Source: Paenibacillus agricola
GTDB taxonomy: Bacteria; Bacillota; Bacilli; Paenibacillales; NBRC-103111
Assembly: GCF_011440305.1 (NCBI RefSeq)
Contig: NZ_JAAOIW010000002.1
Coordinates: 550,084-614,083, forward strand
Direction: 5' to 3'
DNA length: 64,000 bases
Shown: positions 36,580 to 46,042 of the stretch, one piece after another
How positions within the stretch are numbered: the stretch's first letter is position 1
Layout: every line of letters starts with the position of its first letter
Made by a program: the position numbers and the translations under genes
The notes under the pieces: generated by a model
What the model was told of the DNA's origin: nothing
What the model saw: only the letters and a program-made list of their open reading frames with translations
Databases searched by the model: none

Positions 36580-37863
36580 TTATCTGGTTGTTTTATTTCT
36601 TTTCTTAAACCACTCGGACTTCGGCTTAAGCATCGGATTTTTTTCCTTCGGCTTGGCGGGCTTGGTGGCTGCCGGTCTGGAAGCCTGTTTCGCTGGTGCT
36701 GGTGCCTTTGCAGGCGGAGTTTTTATCAGCATCGGATAAGGATGGTCTTCCACTTGAGGGATCGTCTTCCCGATTAATTTCTCAATATCCTTAAGAAATG
36801 GGAGTTCTTCCACTTCGCAAAAGGAGATCGCGATTCCGCTTAAGCCCGCTCTGCCCGTACGACCGATGCGATGCACGTAGGTTTCGGGAATATTAGGCAG
36901 GTTAAAGTTGATCACATGGGAAAGCTCATCAATATCAATGCCTCTTGCCGCAATATCCGTCGCTACAAGCACCCGTGTTGTGCCATTTTTGAAATTGCTT
37001 AGTGCATTCTGGCGGGCATTTTGCGATTTATTGCCGTGAATCGCTTGTGCTGAAACCTTCACTCTGGTTAGCTCGCGCACAACGCGGTCAGCCCCATGCT
37101 TCGTACGGGTAAACACCAGTGCCGAAACGATCGACTTATCTTTTAAAAGATGGTTAAGCTGATTTTGCTTGTTTTCCTTATCCACCAAATAAAGCTCTTG
37201 CGTGATCCGATCCACCGTAGATGACACCGGAGTAATCTCTACCTTCACTGGATTGACCAGCAGCTCTTTAACCATTTTGGAAATTTCCGGCGGCATCGTT
37301 GCCGAGAAGAAAAGCGTTTGCCTTTTGACAGGCATTTTGGCAATAATTTTCTTAACATCATGAATAAAGCCCATATCGAGCATTCTATCGGCTTCATCAA
37401 GCACCAGAATTTTGATATATTGCAAATCGACGTACTTCTGGTTCATCAAATCTAGCAGCCTGCCGGGCGTGGCAATCACAATATCCGCTCCCTGCTGCAA
37501 CGAACGCTCCTGCGCTTTTTGCGAAACGCCACCCACAATAGCCGAACAACGGATATCGGTGAATTGGCTATAGGCATGAATATTGTCTGCAATCTGCAGC
37601 GCAAGCTCCCGGGTTGGTGTCAGGATCAAGGAACGAATACGACGATGCGCCGTAGGCTTACTTGGCGACTCGCTTAATAATTGGATAATCGGCACAGCAA
37701 ATGCGGCCGTCTTGCCTGTCCCCGTTTGGGCACAGCCTAATAAATCTCTGCCAGCTAATACAGCAGGGATCGCTTGCTCCTGTATAGGAGTTGGTGCTGT
37801 ATAATTCTCTTTACTTAAAGCTTTCAAAATCGACGGTACAATTTTCAAATCATCAAATGTCAT
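36580..37863 (-). CDS. DEAD-box ATP-dependent RNA helicase
   Basis: 427 residues. All motifs are present: Q motif (APTPIQEQAIP), I (AQTGTGKTA), Ia (PTRELALQ), II (DEAD), III (SAT), IV/V (VATDIAARGIDI) and VI (HRIGRTGRAG). The C-terminal tail is basic and Lys/Pro-rich, as in RhlE/CshA-type proteins that bind RNA. ATG at 37863 follows AGGAGACAAC. Confidence 0.95.
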   Translation of the reverse strand: MTFDDLKIVPSILKALSKENYTAPTPIQEQAIPAVLAGRDLLGCAQTGTGKTAAFAVPIIQLLSESPSKPTAHRRIRSLILTPTRELALQIADNIHAYSQFTDIRCSAIVGGVSQKAQERSLQQGADIVIATPGRLLDLMNQKYVDLQYIKILVLDEADRMLDMGFIHDVKKIIAKMPVKRQTLFFSATMPPEISKMVKELLVNPVKVEITPVSSTVDRITQELYLVDKENKQNQLNHLLKDKSIVSALVFTRTKHGADRVVRELTRVKVSAQAIHGNKSQNARQNALSNFKNGTTRVLVATDIAARGIDIDELSHVINFNLPNIPETYVHRIGRTGRAGLSGIAISFCEVEELPFLKDIEKLIGKTIPQVEDHPYPMLIKTPPAKAPAPAKQASRPAATKPAKPKEKNPMLKPKSEWFKKRNKTTR

Positions 37864-37997
37864 GTTGTCTCCTTAATTATGAACCTTATATGTTATTAAT
37901 CCTTTAACTTGTTGCATCTCTTGTAGTATCCATACAAAATGTTCATTTATGTCGTAACACATAATGATAACATAGTTGAGGGTAAAAAAGAAGAGCT

Positions 37998-38729
37998 TCA
38001 TTCTGTAACTAATGCACCCAGCACTTTGGCAATGCTCTCTGGAATGATATAGTTGGCTAATCCGTCCATTGGCGTAGCGCTTTTATTAATCAAAATAAAT
38101 TGGCTTCCTTTATATAAACGAATCAATCCAGCGGCTGGCTGTACCGTAAGCGATGTGCCTGCAACGATTAACACCTCTGCTTGTTGGATATAGCTTGCCG
38201 CGCGTTCCAGCAGGTCCATATCCAAGCTCTCTTGGTACAAAACCACATCGGGCTTAATGATCTCGCCACACCGCTCACAGAGAGGAACCGGTCCTGGCGC
38301 TTCAATGATCGACGCCAACGGATATGCCGCCTGGCAGCCCATGCAACGGTTTCTGTGGACGGAGCCATGTAGCTCAAGTACGTTGGCACTGCCCGCAAGC
38401 TGATGGAGTCCATCAATATTTTGCGTAATGATCGCCTGAAGCTGCCCTCGCTGCTCAAGCTTTGTTAAAGCTTCATGCGCCGGGTTGGGCCTTGCGTCTG
38501 GATAAACCATTTTCGATTTATAAAAGCTATAAAATGCTTCTGTCCGTTCCATGAAAAAATCACGGCTTAGCATCTGCTCCGGTGTATAGCTCTCGTCAGT
38601 TCCTTCATTATATAATCCATCAGCCGAGCGAAAATCAGGAATGCCGCTTTCTGTGGAAGTACCTGCCCCTCCGAAGAAAACGATATTACGGCTTTCGTTC
38701 ACTATCTGCTTGATTTCATTAAAATTCAT
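37998..38729 (-). CDS. NAD-dependent protein deacylase (sirtuin)
   Basis: 243 residues. Motifs GGAGTSTESGIPDFRS, TQNIDGLH, catalytic His in LELHGS, zinc cysteines CMGC and CERC, and VAGTSLTVQPAAG: class U/M bacterial sirtuin, CobB/SrtN type. It removes acyl groups from protein Lys using NAD. The ATG at 38729 is 2 bases after the stop of the broken HD-domain gene, whose end supplies the ribosome site (AAAGAAGG). Confidence 0.93.
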   Translation of the reverse strand: MNFNEIKQIVNESRNIVFFGGAGTSTESGIPDFRSADGLYNEGTDESYTPEQMLSRDFFMERTEAFYSFYKSKMVYPDARPNPAHEALTKLEQRGQLQAIITQNIDGLHQLAGSANVLELHGSVHRNRCMGCQAAYPLASIIEAPGPVPLCERCGEIIKPDVVLYQESLDMDLLERAASYIQQAEVLIVAGTSLTVQPAAGLIRLYKGSQFILINKSATPMDGLANYIIPESIAKVLGALVTE

Positions 38730-38731
38730 GC

Positions 38732-38935
38732 TCAGACCTTCTTTCCATTCAAAATCTGAAGCGCCCGGCTATATTTATCAATTCTTTCATAATCCTTTAC
38801 AGTGGGGTTAGGGATTCTGTCCAAGTTCATATTATCGGCGATATCGAGAGTTTTTACTTTTAAGGGAAGGCCCCCTTTATCCGTTTGCCCATCATGCAGC
38901 TTTGCCGCTAAAATAATGGCTGTTGTCCGTAAATT
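38732..38935 (-). pseudogene. HD-domain (RelA/SpoT-type hydrolase-like) gene remnant with internal deletion
   Basis: The - strand reads TAIILAAKLHDGQTDKGG then directly LPLKVKTLDIADNMNLDRIPNP...YERIDKYSRALQILN-stop. The same two segments are about 78 residues apart in the homologue at 60.1-60.7 kb, so roughly 230 bases including the HD motif are missing; the junction is near 38866-38872. No start codon is found upstream before an in-frame stop. Confidence 0.8.
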
Positions 38936-39014
38936 CCCTTTTAAATTCCTTCAAATTCTTACCTACCATTATACCATAATGGGTACCTTCCTTGACTTGC
39001 TCGGAGTAACAATG

Positions 39015-39037
39015 CAAAAAACCGCCAGATTGGCGGC
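39015..39037 (-). terminator. Rho-independent terminator of the LysM-GH18 gene
   Basis: On the - strand, CCGCCA / TGGCGG, 3-base loop, then T6. Confidence 0.8.
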
Positions 39038-39131
39038 TTGCGCGAATGAAACGTGGTTTTCAGTAGCTTATAGATTGAGCTTGCTGTGGGACTCTTGGAG
39101 GAAATCACGCCCAACAAGATAACGGGGATTG

Positions 39132-40415
39132 TTACTTTTTGACGACATTAAAGTTATCCTCGATGAGCAGCCAGTTCTGGGGAAAGCTTAACCCGAGCTT
39201 CCAATAGCTGATACCCCGAAGGTTTAATTCCTTTAATAAATCAAACTTTGCTTGAATGGACCTCGCATCCTCAAACCAAACGATGTGGGTTTTGCCGCTA
39301 TCGTCCCAATATGTGAAATGCGGAGCCTGTGCCACGTAATCGTACTGAATTGCAACCTGTTGCTTTCTAGCTAAATCGATAGCCTGTTGTGGACTTAACG
39401 CTTTGGCATAGGTACCCCCAGCCACGTAGGGCAGAGTCCAATCGTATCCATAGAGGTTTTGTCCCATCATAATCTTGGAAGCAGGTATTTCCGTGAGCGC
39501 ATATTCCAATACTTGCCGAACCGGACCGATGGGGGAAACGGGCATGGCCGGACCACCGCTGTACCCCCATTCGTAAGTCATAATCACCACAAAATCGGCA
39601 ATTTCTCCATGTGCACGGTAGTCATGAGCCGTGTACCATGCGCCAGTTTGTGCTGCGCTGGTCTTGGGAGCGAGTGCCGTTGACATCAAGAACCCCTCTT
39701 GATGAATGACATCTGCTGCTTTACGTAAGAATCGATTATAGGCCTCCCTGTCCTGTGGACGCAAATGCTCGATATCAAAGTGAATATCCTTGAAATCAAG
39801 CCGCTTGGCTGTTTGTACGATCTCATTCAATAAGGTATCCTGCAGTTGTTCGTCGTTGAGTAGAGCAGCTCCAAGCTCTGCACTAAATTGTTCTTCCAGA
39901 TTGGTCACGACCATCATGAGGGTCACGTTATTACTTCCCGCTATCGTCTGGAGGTCACCCAGAGGAGGAGCCTTCAAGGTGCCGTCGCGTTGGATACGGA
40001 AGCTAAAAGGAGCAAGATAGGTAAGATGAGGGGCTGCTTCCTGGGCTGCTCGAACCAGTGGGGGCGCAACTGTTTCACCACGGGGCTCGATGTAAGCATT
40101 AATCTCGGCATTCCTGGTCGGCCTCGGTGGAATATATAACCTCAGACCTACGCTTACAGGTTGGTTGATAGCTAATCCGTTTACCTCTGCCAGTACCTGT
40201 GGAGTCACCTTGAATTTACGGGCAATGGTATACAGGCTATCGCCTTTCTCAACCCAATAATATTGACCAATAATCGGAATCACTAATGCCTGTCCTACGA
40301 CTAACGAATTTTCCACTGAAAGCTCATTTGCCTCTGTTATGATTTGAATACTTACACCATAAGCTTTTGAAAGCTGATAGAGCGTCTGACCTGGCTGCAC
40401 AACATGGATCTGCAT
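39132..40415 (-). CDS. LysM-GH18 spore cortex hydrolase (SleL/YaaH type)
   Basis: 427 residues. Two LysM modules (VVQPGQTLYQLSKAYGVS; WVEKGDSLYTIARKFKVTPQVL) and a GH18 barrel with DIHFDIEHLRP (catalytic Glu in FDIE), VIMTYEW and the final WKLGL strand. SleL-type enzymes cut cortex glycan during germination. No signal peptide, as for spore-coat-located YaaH. ATG at 40415 follows AAGGGAGG. Confidence 0.93.
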   Translation of the reverse strand: MQIHVVQPGQTLYQLSKAYGVSIQIITEANELSVENSLVVGQALVIPIIGQYYWVEKGDSLYTIARKFKVTPQVLAEVNGLAINQPVSVGLRLYIPPRPTRNAEINAYIEPRGETVAPPLVRAAQEAAPHLTYLAPFSFRIQRDGTLKAPPLGDLQTIAGSNNVTLMMVVTNLEEQFSAELGAALLNDEQLQDTLLNEIVQTAKRLDFKDIHFDIEHLRPQDREAYNRFLRKAADVIHQEGFLMSTALAPKTSAAQTGAWYTAHDYRAHGEIADFVVIMTYEWGYSGGPAMPVSPIGPVRQVLEYALTEIPASKIMMGQNLYGYDWTLPYVAGGTYAKALSPQQAIDLARKQQVAIQYDYVAQAPHFTYWDDSGKTHIVWFEDARSIQAKFDLLKELNLRGISYWKLGLSFPQNWLLIEDNFNVVKK

Positions 40416-40753
40416 GGCGGCCCTCCCTTAAACTTTCCTTATTAAACATATATGCTTCATTATCAAATAGATGTTTGTCTATATAAATACTTCGCGGACC
40501 AACTGATAAATGGTCACCTCGGACATGATATCCAAAGCGACCTTATTTTACAGAAATCCGCAAATCATGTATGTCTAATCCACGACCAAAATAGGTCATC
40601 ATGTTGGAGTCTGACTTTACCAACAAAATCCGATAAGGATGGTTAATTTTAAGAACGCCATTGTTGATGGATAGCACTTTCCTCAATAAAATGGTAGAAT
40701 AGTCCAATCGTTATGAAGGTCAACCCAAGAAAAAAACCAAGGAGACATCGCTT

Positions 40754-41110
40754 ATGGATCTACTTTCATTATGCAAATACTGCCTGAATAAACAAGGAAG
40801 CCGGGAGGATTACCCTTTTGGTGACGATGTGCTTGTAATAAAAGTCGCTTCAAAAATGTTCGCATTAATCCCTCAGGATGAGCATCAACTAACCATTAGC
40901 CTGAAATGCGACCCTTTTATTGCGGAAAGCTTGCGAGAACAACATGCTTCGATAACGCCGGGATATCATTTAAACAAAAGCCACTGGAATACCATCCTGA
41001 TCGATGGCTCTATACCAGAACAGGAACTATTCAAAATGATTGACCATTCTTACGAGCTGGTTTTTAAAGGTTTGAAGAAAACAGAAAAAGACGCCATCGT
41101 TCAACAATAA
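40754..41110 (+). CDS. MmcQ/YjbR family DNA-binding protein
   Basis: 118 residues: LCKYCLNKQGSREDYPFGDDVLVIKV, MFALIP and TPGYHLNKSHWNTILIDGS are the CyaY-like fold signatures of MmcQ/YjbR. ATG at 40754 is 9 bases after AAGGAG. Short single-gene unit. Role not known. Confidence 0.9.
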   Translation: MDLLSLCKYCLNKQGSREDYPFGDDVLVIKVASKMFALIPQDEHQLTISLKCDPFIAESLREQHASITPGYHLNKSHWNTILIDGSIPEQELFKMIDHSYELVFKGLKKTEKDAIVQQ

Positions 41111-41135
41111 AGCGTTGATCCCGGCGTCTTATATA
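41090..41135 (+). terminator. terminator-like hairpin of the yjbR-like gene
   Basis: GACGCC...TTCAAC / GCGTTGA...GGCGTC arms with a bulge; the tail is TTATAT, so weak. It begins inside the coding end. Confidence 0.5.
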
Positions 41136-41145
41136 TACAAAGTTA

Positions 41146-41275
41146 AAATTCCCCACGATATAATCCAATAATGTTATTCCAATAATAATTAAAATATGGA
41201 TAAGAGAAAACAGCCAATATTCCTTACGCCTAGTTCTTCCTCGGAATACCAAATATTTTTTTATTACGTTTACAT
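41146..41275 (-). pseudogene. DUF805 membrane protein remnant
   Basis: VIKKYLVFRGRTRRKEYWLFSLIHILIIIGITLLDYIVGNF matches the first helix of DUF805 proteins (normally 4 helices, ~110-150 residues). The rest is missing: the frame runs straight into the terminator of the yjbR gene. At the 5' end an AAAGGG-site ATG is immediately followed by TAA, two bases out of frame with the body. Confidence 0.55.
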
Positions 41276-41555
41276 ATGATTCCCTTTAAAATCCCCTCGT
41301 AGTTAGTTCGATTATCATACCAATATTCACCAAAGTAGTATATTAGTCGAAATATGCTGCGGTTTCTCTAATCTGAACCACCCAGAAGCTCGCGGTTCTC
41401 ATTTGATGTAGACGGACGAGAGCATGAGGATTATACATTGCGTTAGAAGTGGTTTAGGCGTTTCAACGGTACCTTGGATGCACAACAATAAATGGATTTC
41501 TCCAGCCATCAGCAGTATGGTCTCTCTAATACTGAGAGCAATTAGAAAACTGGAT
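41276..41555. other. intergenic region with no gene recognised
   Basis: Holds a TTGGTATGATA extended -10 like sequence (- strand, near 41315-41325) that resembles the region at 16065-16095, and a small CTCTC/GAGAG inverted repeat near 41520. I see no gene. Confidence 0.4.
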
Positions 41556-41897
41556 TTAATTATTTTGGTTCTTTAAGCCCCACTCACACAACTCTTCCAA
41601 ACCCGGTAATAATGTTTCCGCTTTATCTGTGAGACTGTACTCGACTTTAGGGGGAACTTGAGGATACTCTTTACGTTTCACCATACCATCTGCTTCCAAT
41701 TCTTTAAGTTGTGAGCTCAATGTTTTATAAGTAATAGCTCCTATCTGTCTTTTCAGCTCATTAAAACGAACCGGTTGGTTTTCTGCTAGGAGATAAATAA
41801 TAACCATTTTCCATTTTCCACCAATAACTGACAATGTATAACCAAAAGGTGTATCTTGAATATTTTTAATTTTACCTTTATATTCAGCCATACTCAT
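41556..41897 (-). CDS. HxlR family transcriptional regulator
   Basis: 113 residues: PFGYTLSVIGGKWKMVIIYLLAENQPVRFNELKRQIGAITYKTLSSQLKELEADGMVKRKEYPQVPPKVEYSLT is the full HxlR winged helix. I chose ATG at 41897 (AAAGGATAG upstream); a longer in-frame reading to 41966 would enter the shared promoter. Divergent from the arginase-family gene, which it probably controls. HxlR proteins often sense electrophiles or redox state through Cys; here the only Cys is near the C-terminus. Confidence 0.9.
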   Translation of the reverse strand: MSMAEYKGKIKNIQDTPFGYTLSVIGGKWKMVIIYLLAENQPVRFNELKRQIGAITYKTLSSQLKELEADGMVKRKEYPQVPPKVEYSLTDKAETLLPGLEELCEWGLKNQNN

Positions 41898-42003
41898 ATT
41901 TACACTATCCTTTCTGGTAGTACCTATCAAATAAGTGCGTACTATTTTTTTATTTGCGTTCATCATATACTAACCTTACTTTGTAAGTAAAGGAGAGAAA
42001 AAA

Positions 42004-42903
42004 ATGACTAAAACAACAATACGTCTTTTAATGCCACAATGGCAAGGGGGAAACAACCCTAACTACTCTTTTGGAGCCGAACTGCTTGCTTGGCTAGCAC
42101 CGGACAATGATCAACCCCTTATTAATGTTCCAGTTCAAGCTTATGATGGAACTCCTCTTGAAAACGAGAACGGTATGAATGGGAGAAAACAGCTACTTGA
42201 ACAATTAAAGTCTGCCCATCATATCATTGATGCTCATAAGCCAGATCGCATTGTCATGTTTGGTGGTGACTGCTTAGTCGAACAAGCCCCATTTGCCTAT
42301 TTAAACGAACGATACGGTGGCGAATTAGGCTTAATTTGGATCGATGCTCACGTTGATTTAGTTAGATATGTTGGATATGATAACGGACATACATTACCTC
42401 TCGGGAATCTTTTGGGAGAAGGAGATGAGGAGTTCGCAAAACTTGTGAAAACCCCTCTAAAACCTGAAAATGTCTTTATCGCGGGATTAGAAGCTCTTAC
42501 AGAACAATCAGAAGCGTCTCAAAGACTAGGTATAGCTCCTATAGAATCAGAAACAGAAATGATTCAAAGGCTAGGTATTAGAACTGCTGGAACTAAAGAG
42601 TTACTGAACAGTACTGAATCTATAAAAGAGTGGATTAAAGAAAGTGGAATTAAGCACCTAGCAATTCATCTTGATTTAGATGTGCTTGACCCAAAGGCAT
42701 TTCGTTCTTTATTATTCGCCAACCCTGATGTACCAATAAATTATTCCCCTGAGGGAACCATGCAAATACCTCAACTACTTAATTTGATTAAAGAACTATC
42801 TGAAGAAACAGATGTAGTTGGATTAGGTATAACGGAGCATTTGCCATGGGATTCTATTAAATTGAAGAATCTGCTTGGAGAAATACCTATTTTAAATAAG
42901 TAA
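42004..42903 (+). CDS. arginase/agmatinase family hydrolase
   Basis: 299 residues of the ureohydrolase fold: GGDCLVEQAPFAYL, IDAHVDL, and HLDLDVLDP supply the Mn-binding segments. In classical arginases the first is GGDHS; here Cys replaces the metal His, as in an arginase-like subgroup, so activity on arginine is not assured. ATG at 42004 follows AAAGGAGAG. Divergently arranged with hxlR; promoters must lie in the ~106 bases between. Confidence 0.85.
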   Translation: MTKTTIRLLMPQWQGGNNPNYSFGAELLAWLAPDNDQPLINVPVQAYDGTPLENENGMNGRKQLLEQLKSAHHIIDAHKPDRIVMFGGDCLVEQAPFAYLNERYGGELGLIWIDAHVDLVRYVGYDNGHTLPLGNLLGEGDEEFAKLVKTPLKPENVFIAGLEALTEQSEASQRLGIAPIESETEMIQRLGIRTAGTKELLNSTESIKEWIKESGIKHLAIHLDLDVLDPKAFRSLLFANPDVPINYSPEGTMQIPQLLNLIKELSEETDVVGLGITEHLPWDSIKLKNLLGEIPILNK

Positions 42904-42954
42904 AGTCATAAACGAAATTATCATAAATCATAGAACAATGATCTGCTTAATCAT

Positions 42955-42997
42955 AAAAATACACTCACGTACTTTGTGTTTGCGAGGGTGTATTTTT
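42955..42997 (+). terminator. Rho-independent terminator of the arginase-family gene
   Basis: AAAAATACACTC / GGGTGTATTTTT with a loop of about 19 bases; symmetrical A and T tracts. Confidence 0.75.
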
Positions 42998-43090
42998 ATG
43001 TGGCAGCAAGTGCAAAGTAAGCTGGGGCTGGAGCTTGAAGAAAAAGGCGAGGCGTTTCCCAAGCCATATTCACCTCCCGCCTTTCAATAT

Positions 43091-43118
43091 AAAAAAGCCT
43101 ATGCAGCAGAGGCATAGA
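43091..43118 (-). terminator. Rho-independent terminator of the PH-domain gene
   Basis: On the - strand, CTATGC / GCATAG with a 7-base loop, then GC and T6. Confidence 0.65.
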
Positions 43119-43162
43119 CGGGTTATCATTTTACATTTAACTTGAGAGCAGTATTCTAAATG

Positions 43163-43591
43163 TCAAGCATTTAAACGTTTACGATTTTGGTGTGCGAGCG
43201 TAAGCAATGCTACATAAATAGGTTGAAGATTAAATTTTTTCCCAAACTCGAACTTATAAGAAGCTACTTGAATATTTGTGGTCCTATAGTAGGGGGAGGT
43301 AATGTACTGAATAGTTAATTCACTGTCATCAAAACCTGTTCCACCCGTCTCCATAGTTATCTCATAGATTGAATCCAAGTGAATAGAAGCAACTCTCGTT
43401 TTTTTACCAGTGACACCTTGATGGTCAATGAATATCAACCTCTCATCCGTAACCATAAAAGTATCTCGGATAAGCTTAAACCCCATCTGTATTTTCTCTT
43501 CTGGCATGAGATAACTTCCGTATTGATTTGAAAGCTCTTGAACGGATACTTCAGAATAGTTACCAAACAAACCACTTAATAATCCAGCCAT
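43163..43591 (-). CDS. bacterial PH-domain protein (bPH family)
   Basis: 142 residues: YLMPEEKIQMGFKLIRDTFMVTDERLIFIDHQGVTGKKTRVASIHLDSIYEITMETGG is a bPH_1 domain. ATG at 43591 follows GGAGGTGTAAAG. No membrane helix or signal peptide. Bacterial PH-like proteins are of unknown role, often stress-related. Single-gene unit. Confidence 0.85.
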   Translation of the reverse strand: MAGLLSGLFGNYSEVSVQELSNQYGSYLMPEEKIQMGFKLIRDTFMVTDERLIFIDHQGVTGKKTRVASIHLDSIYEITMETGGTGFDDSELTIQYITSPYYRTTNIQVASYKFEFGKKFNLQPIYVALLTLAHQNRKRLNA

Positions 43592-43725
43592 CTTTACACC
43601 TCCTAATTTTTTCCTAGCCATTATATTCATTCGACATAAAGCCACATATTTCCTCTCTATAAAATAAATGGATCCATTTCATAACTCCCCTTTCTTACAT
43701 AAAAAAAACGCTTCACGGAAACGAT

Positions 43726-43751
43726 AAAATGGGATTCCTTAAAGGAATCCC
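43726..43751 (-). terminator. terminator of the ABC/HlyD operon
   Basis: On the - strand, GGGATTCCTT / AAGGAATCCC, then ATTTTATC. Located about 35 bases beyond the last gene. Confidence 0.65.
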
Positions 43752-43785
43752 AAATCGTAGTATCCACTCTACATTAGTTTTTCAT

Positions 43786-45986
43786 CTATTCGTCCGTTGT
43801 TGTAAACCACTCTATATTTTTTGTCGCTAACAGTTTTTTCTGCCCTTGGAAGGAGTCATAGATGCTGAGCTTGTACGTCTTTAAGGTGTCTAAATGGAAA
43901 ATCAAATCCAGATCACGTTCGGTAATCCGAAATTTTTCTTTTTTGCCGAGTCTTATTTTATCATCGTTTACAGCCGGATCAGAAGACACTGCTCCCGCAG
44001 GTGTACCGGATTCAACACTAGTGCTATCAAAATCCTTGAAATCAAATTCCTTCGTAAACGACTTATTACCAAGCTCATCTTCGAATGCGATTACAAGCTT
44101 GCGCCCCTCAGTATTGGCTTCCATCCGCAAATTATTGACTAGCTCATAATCAAAAGTCAGCCTTAATTCATTACGATCTAACCATGTATTAATGCTGCCT
44201 ATGGTTAACATGTAAGGAGCTAGATCGACTTTGACGAAGTCCTCTTTGGCAGTGAAGTTCTCATTAGGCAGCCAGAATGCAGCTGCATTGACATATGCAT
44301 CCGGTATGGCATCCTTCTCCGTATATTTATCCTCAGTAATAGCCTCGCCAATCATCACATGCATATTCGTTGTCGGAAATGCCTTGGGTAATGTGGCTGA
44401 GAGGAATAGCAGTGCGCTTCCGCCTGGACCTACCTTATTCTTGATCTCGGAGATTACCGCAGGATAGACCGAGCCATCTACTGTTTTAAACTGGGCAATA
44501 AGCTTGGATACATCCGTGAGGCGTTTCTCAAGATTGGTAGCCTCCATTTGTACAGTAAAAATATCGCCAGTATCACCGGAATAGGTGTTTACATTCAACA
44601 CTTTGTAGCTGGCGCTGCGTCCGACACTTGTTTTGTTGTAAGCTTCTCCTACATTTAAATAAGGCATGTTCAACAGCTCAGAACGATGGGTAAACTCCAA
44701 AAGCTCTTCTTTCTCTGTTTCTCCTGTTTTTTCTTCTAATACAAGCTTGATCGTCGAAAATGGATACGTATAAGGCAGCTTACCGATGAATTGAAAATTA
44801 GCTCTTGCTCCTTCGGGAAGTCCGATCATTTGATCCGTCTTAATTAACTTAGCATCCACTTTGACGTTGTCATCAAGCAGGTAATATCCCGTCAGGTCAG
44901 GAATGGGAAACCTTTGTTTAGTAAGGTCAGGTTCGCCGTCAAAATATCCTGGTCCTCCCATGGAAGCCTTTGGAATGAATTCAGCTTGGATGTATAGGTA
45001 CCCGCTTTATTCGAGAAATTGTATTCGGTTCCTGTATCTACACGATCCGGTTCAGATACAACGGGCAGCTGAAAGTAAGCGATTGGAAGATTCAGATTTA
45101 AATCAGCTGCGTTCTGGATAATGACAAGCTGCCAGCCTTCTGTGCTAACTGAGATTGGTACGGAGCCCGTCAGCTCGATTTCTTTGTTTGCCTGTGGATT
45201 TATCGCCAAATCCTTCAAACTCTTGGCATCTAGGGGGTACATATAGCCTTCCCCTGTTCGCAGCAGAAACTGGTATGTGGGGACAACCGCTGTGCGATTT
45301 CCGACGTTTTCCATATTCAATACAACGGTTGGCGAGTAATTTTTCTCATTTTTGGTCATGAATACTTTCTTGATTGAGCTTTTCATCTGTGTTCCTGCCA
45401 TATGGATTGTATGGGACTCAGTTACAGGGGTTATGATGGAATAATCCTCAGGTACAGCAACCTCTCCAAGCTTGTGTTCAAAATTAGGTTGGCTGAAATC
45501 CCATTTGATCACCTCAAATACAAGATCCTTCAGCTCCGTCGTTTCATTAACCGTTGCATAAAAGCTGATATCCTGCACGGACTGCGGCGTAATTCGGTTT
45601 TTGTCCTTATCCTGCGGCAGCACCTTCACAGAAATTTGATTGCCTGACTGTGTGCGCATACGAACCCAATAATCAATAAATAACAGGTCGCTGTTCGTTA
45701 CATTGTGAACGCCCAGAGTAAAAGCTACCGTCTTACCGCTTTGCTCTGTGAGCATGGTGACATTTTTCAATTCGAAAAAACTTCCCTCTTGGATCTCAAC
45801 CTGCCCTAGCGCTGGGGCAGATCCTGTAGTGAGGGTTCCTGCTGGATTACTTGGTGGAGATGTAGTACCGCTGCTACCGCTACTACTATTGCTGCCGCTC
45901 TCTGCAGCAATAGCTGGAAGAGCAGTACCGAAGGTTAAGACTGCTGCCAGCAGCAGGACGACGGTCGATTGTTTGTTTATGCTCAT
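43786..45986 (-). pseudogene. large secreted protein of unknown function, frameshifted
   Basis: Two adjacent frames form one ~730-residue protein. The first part (ATG 45986, AGGAGG 12 bases upstream) has a signal peptide ending LPAIAAE, a Ser/Gly/Pro-rich linker and beta-rich domains (LKNVTMLTEQSGKTVAFTLGVHNVTNS; PTVVLNMENVGNRTAVVPTYQFLL). It stops at about 44892. The second part continues in the -1 or +1 frame after a CCC run at 44905-44907: joining gives NKGF-PIPDLTGYYLLDD. One missing C restores the frame. Repeated LNMENVGN and LEATN segments suggest tandem Ig-like or NEW3-like domains. Role unknown; it is last in the permease operon. A sequencing error is possible. Confidence 0.75.
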
Positions 45987-46042
45987 GTTGAGTTTTGTCC
46001 TCCTAAGTATATTCGCAGGAAAATGGCTTACCATCATATTTC

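Noticed and set aside
42998-43117. 39-residue + strand frame (MWQQVQSKLGLELEEK...)
   Set aside because: Its start sits in the tail of one terminator and its end forms the other; no ribosome site and no known relative. Could be a relic but not supported.
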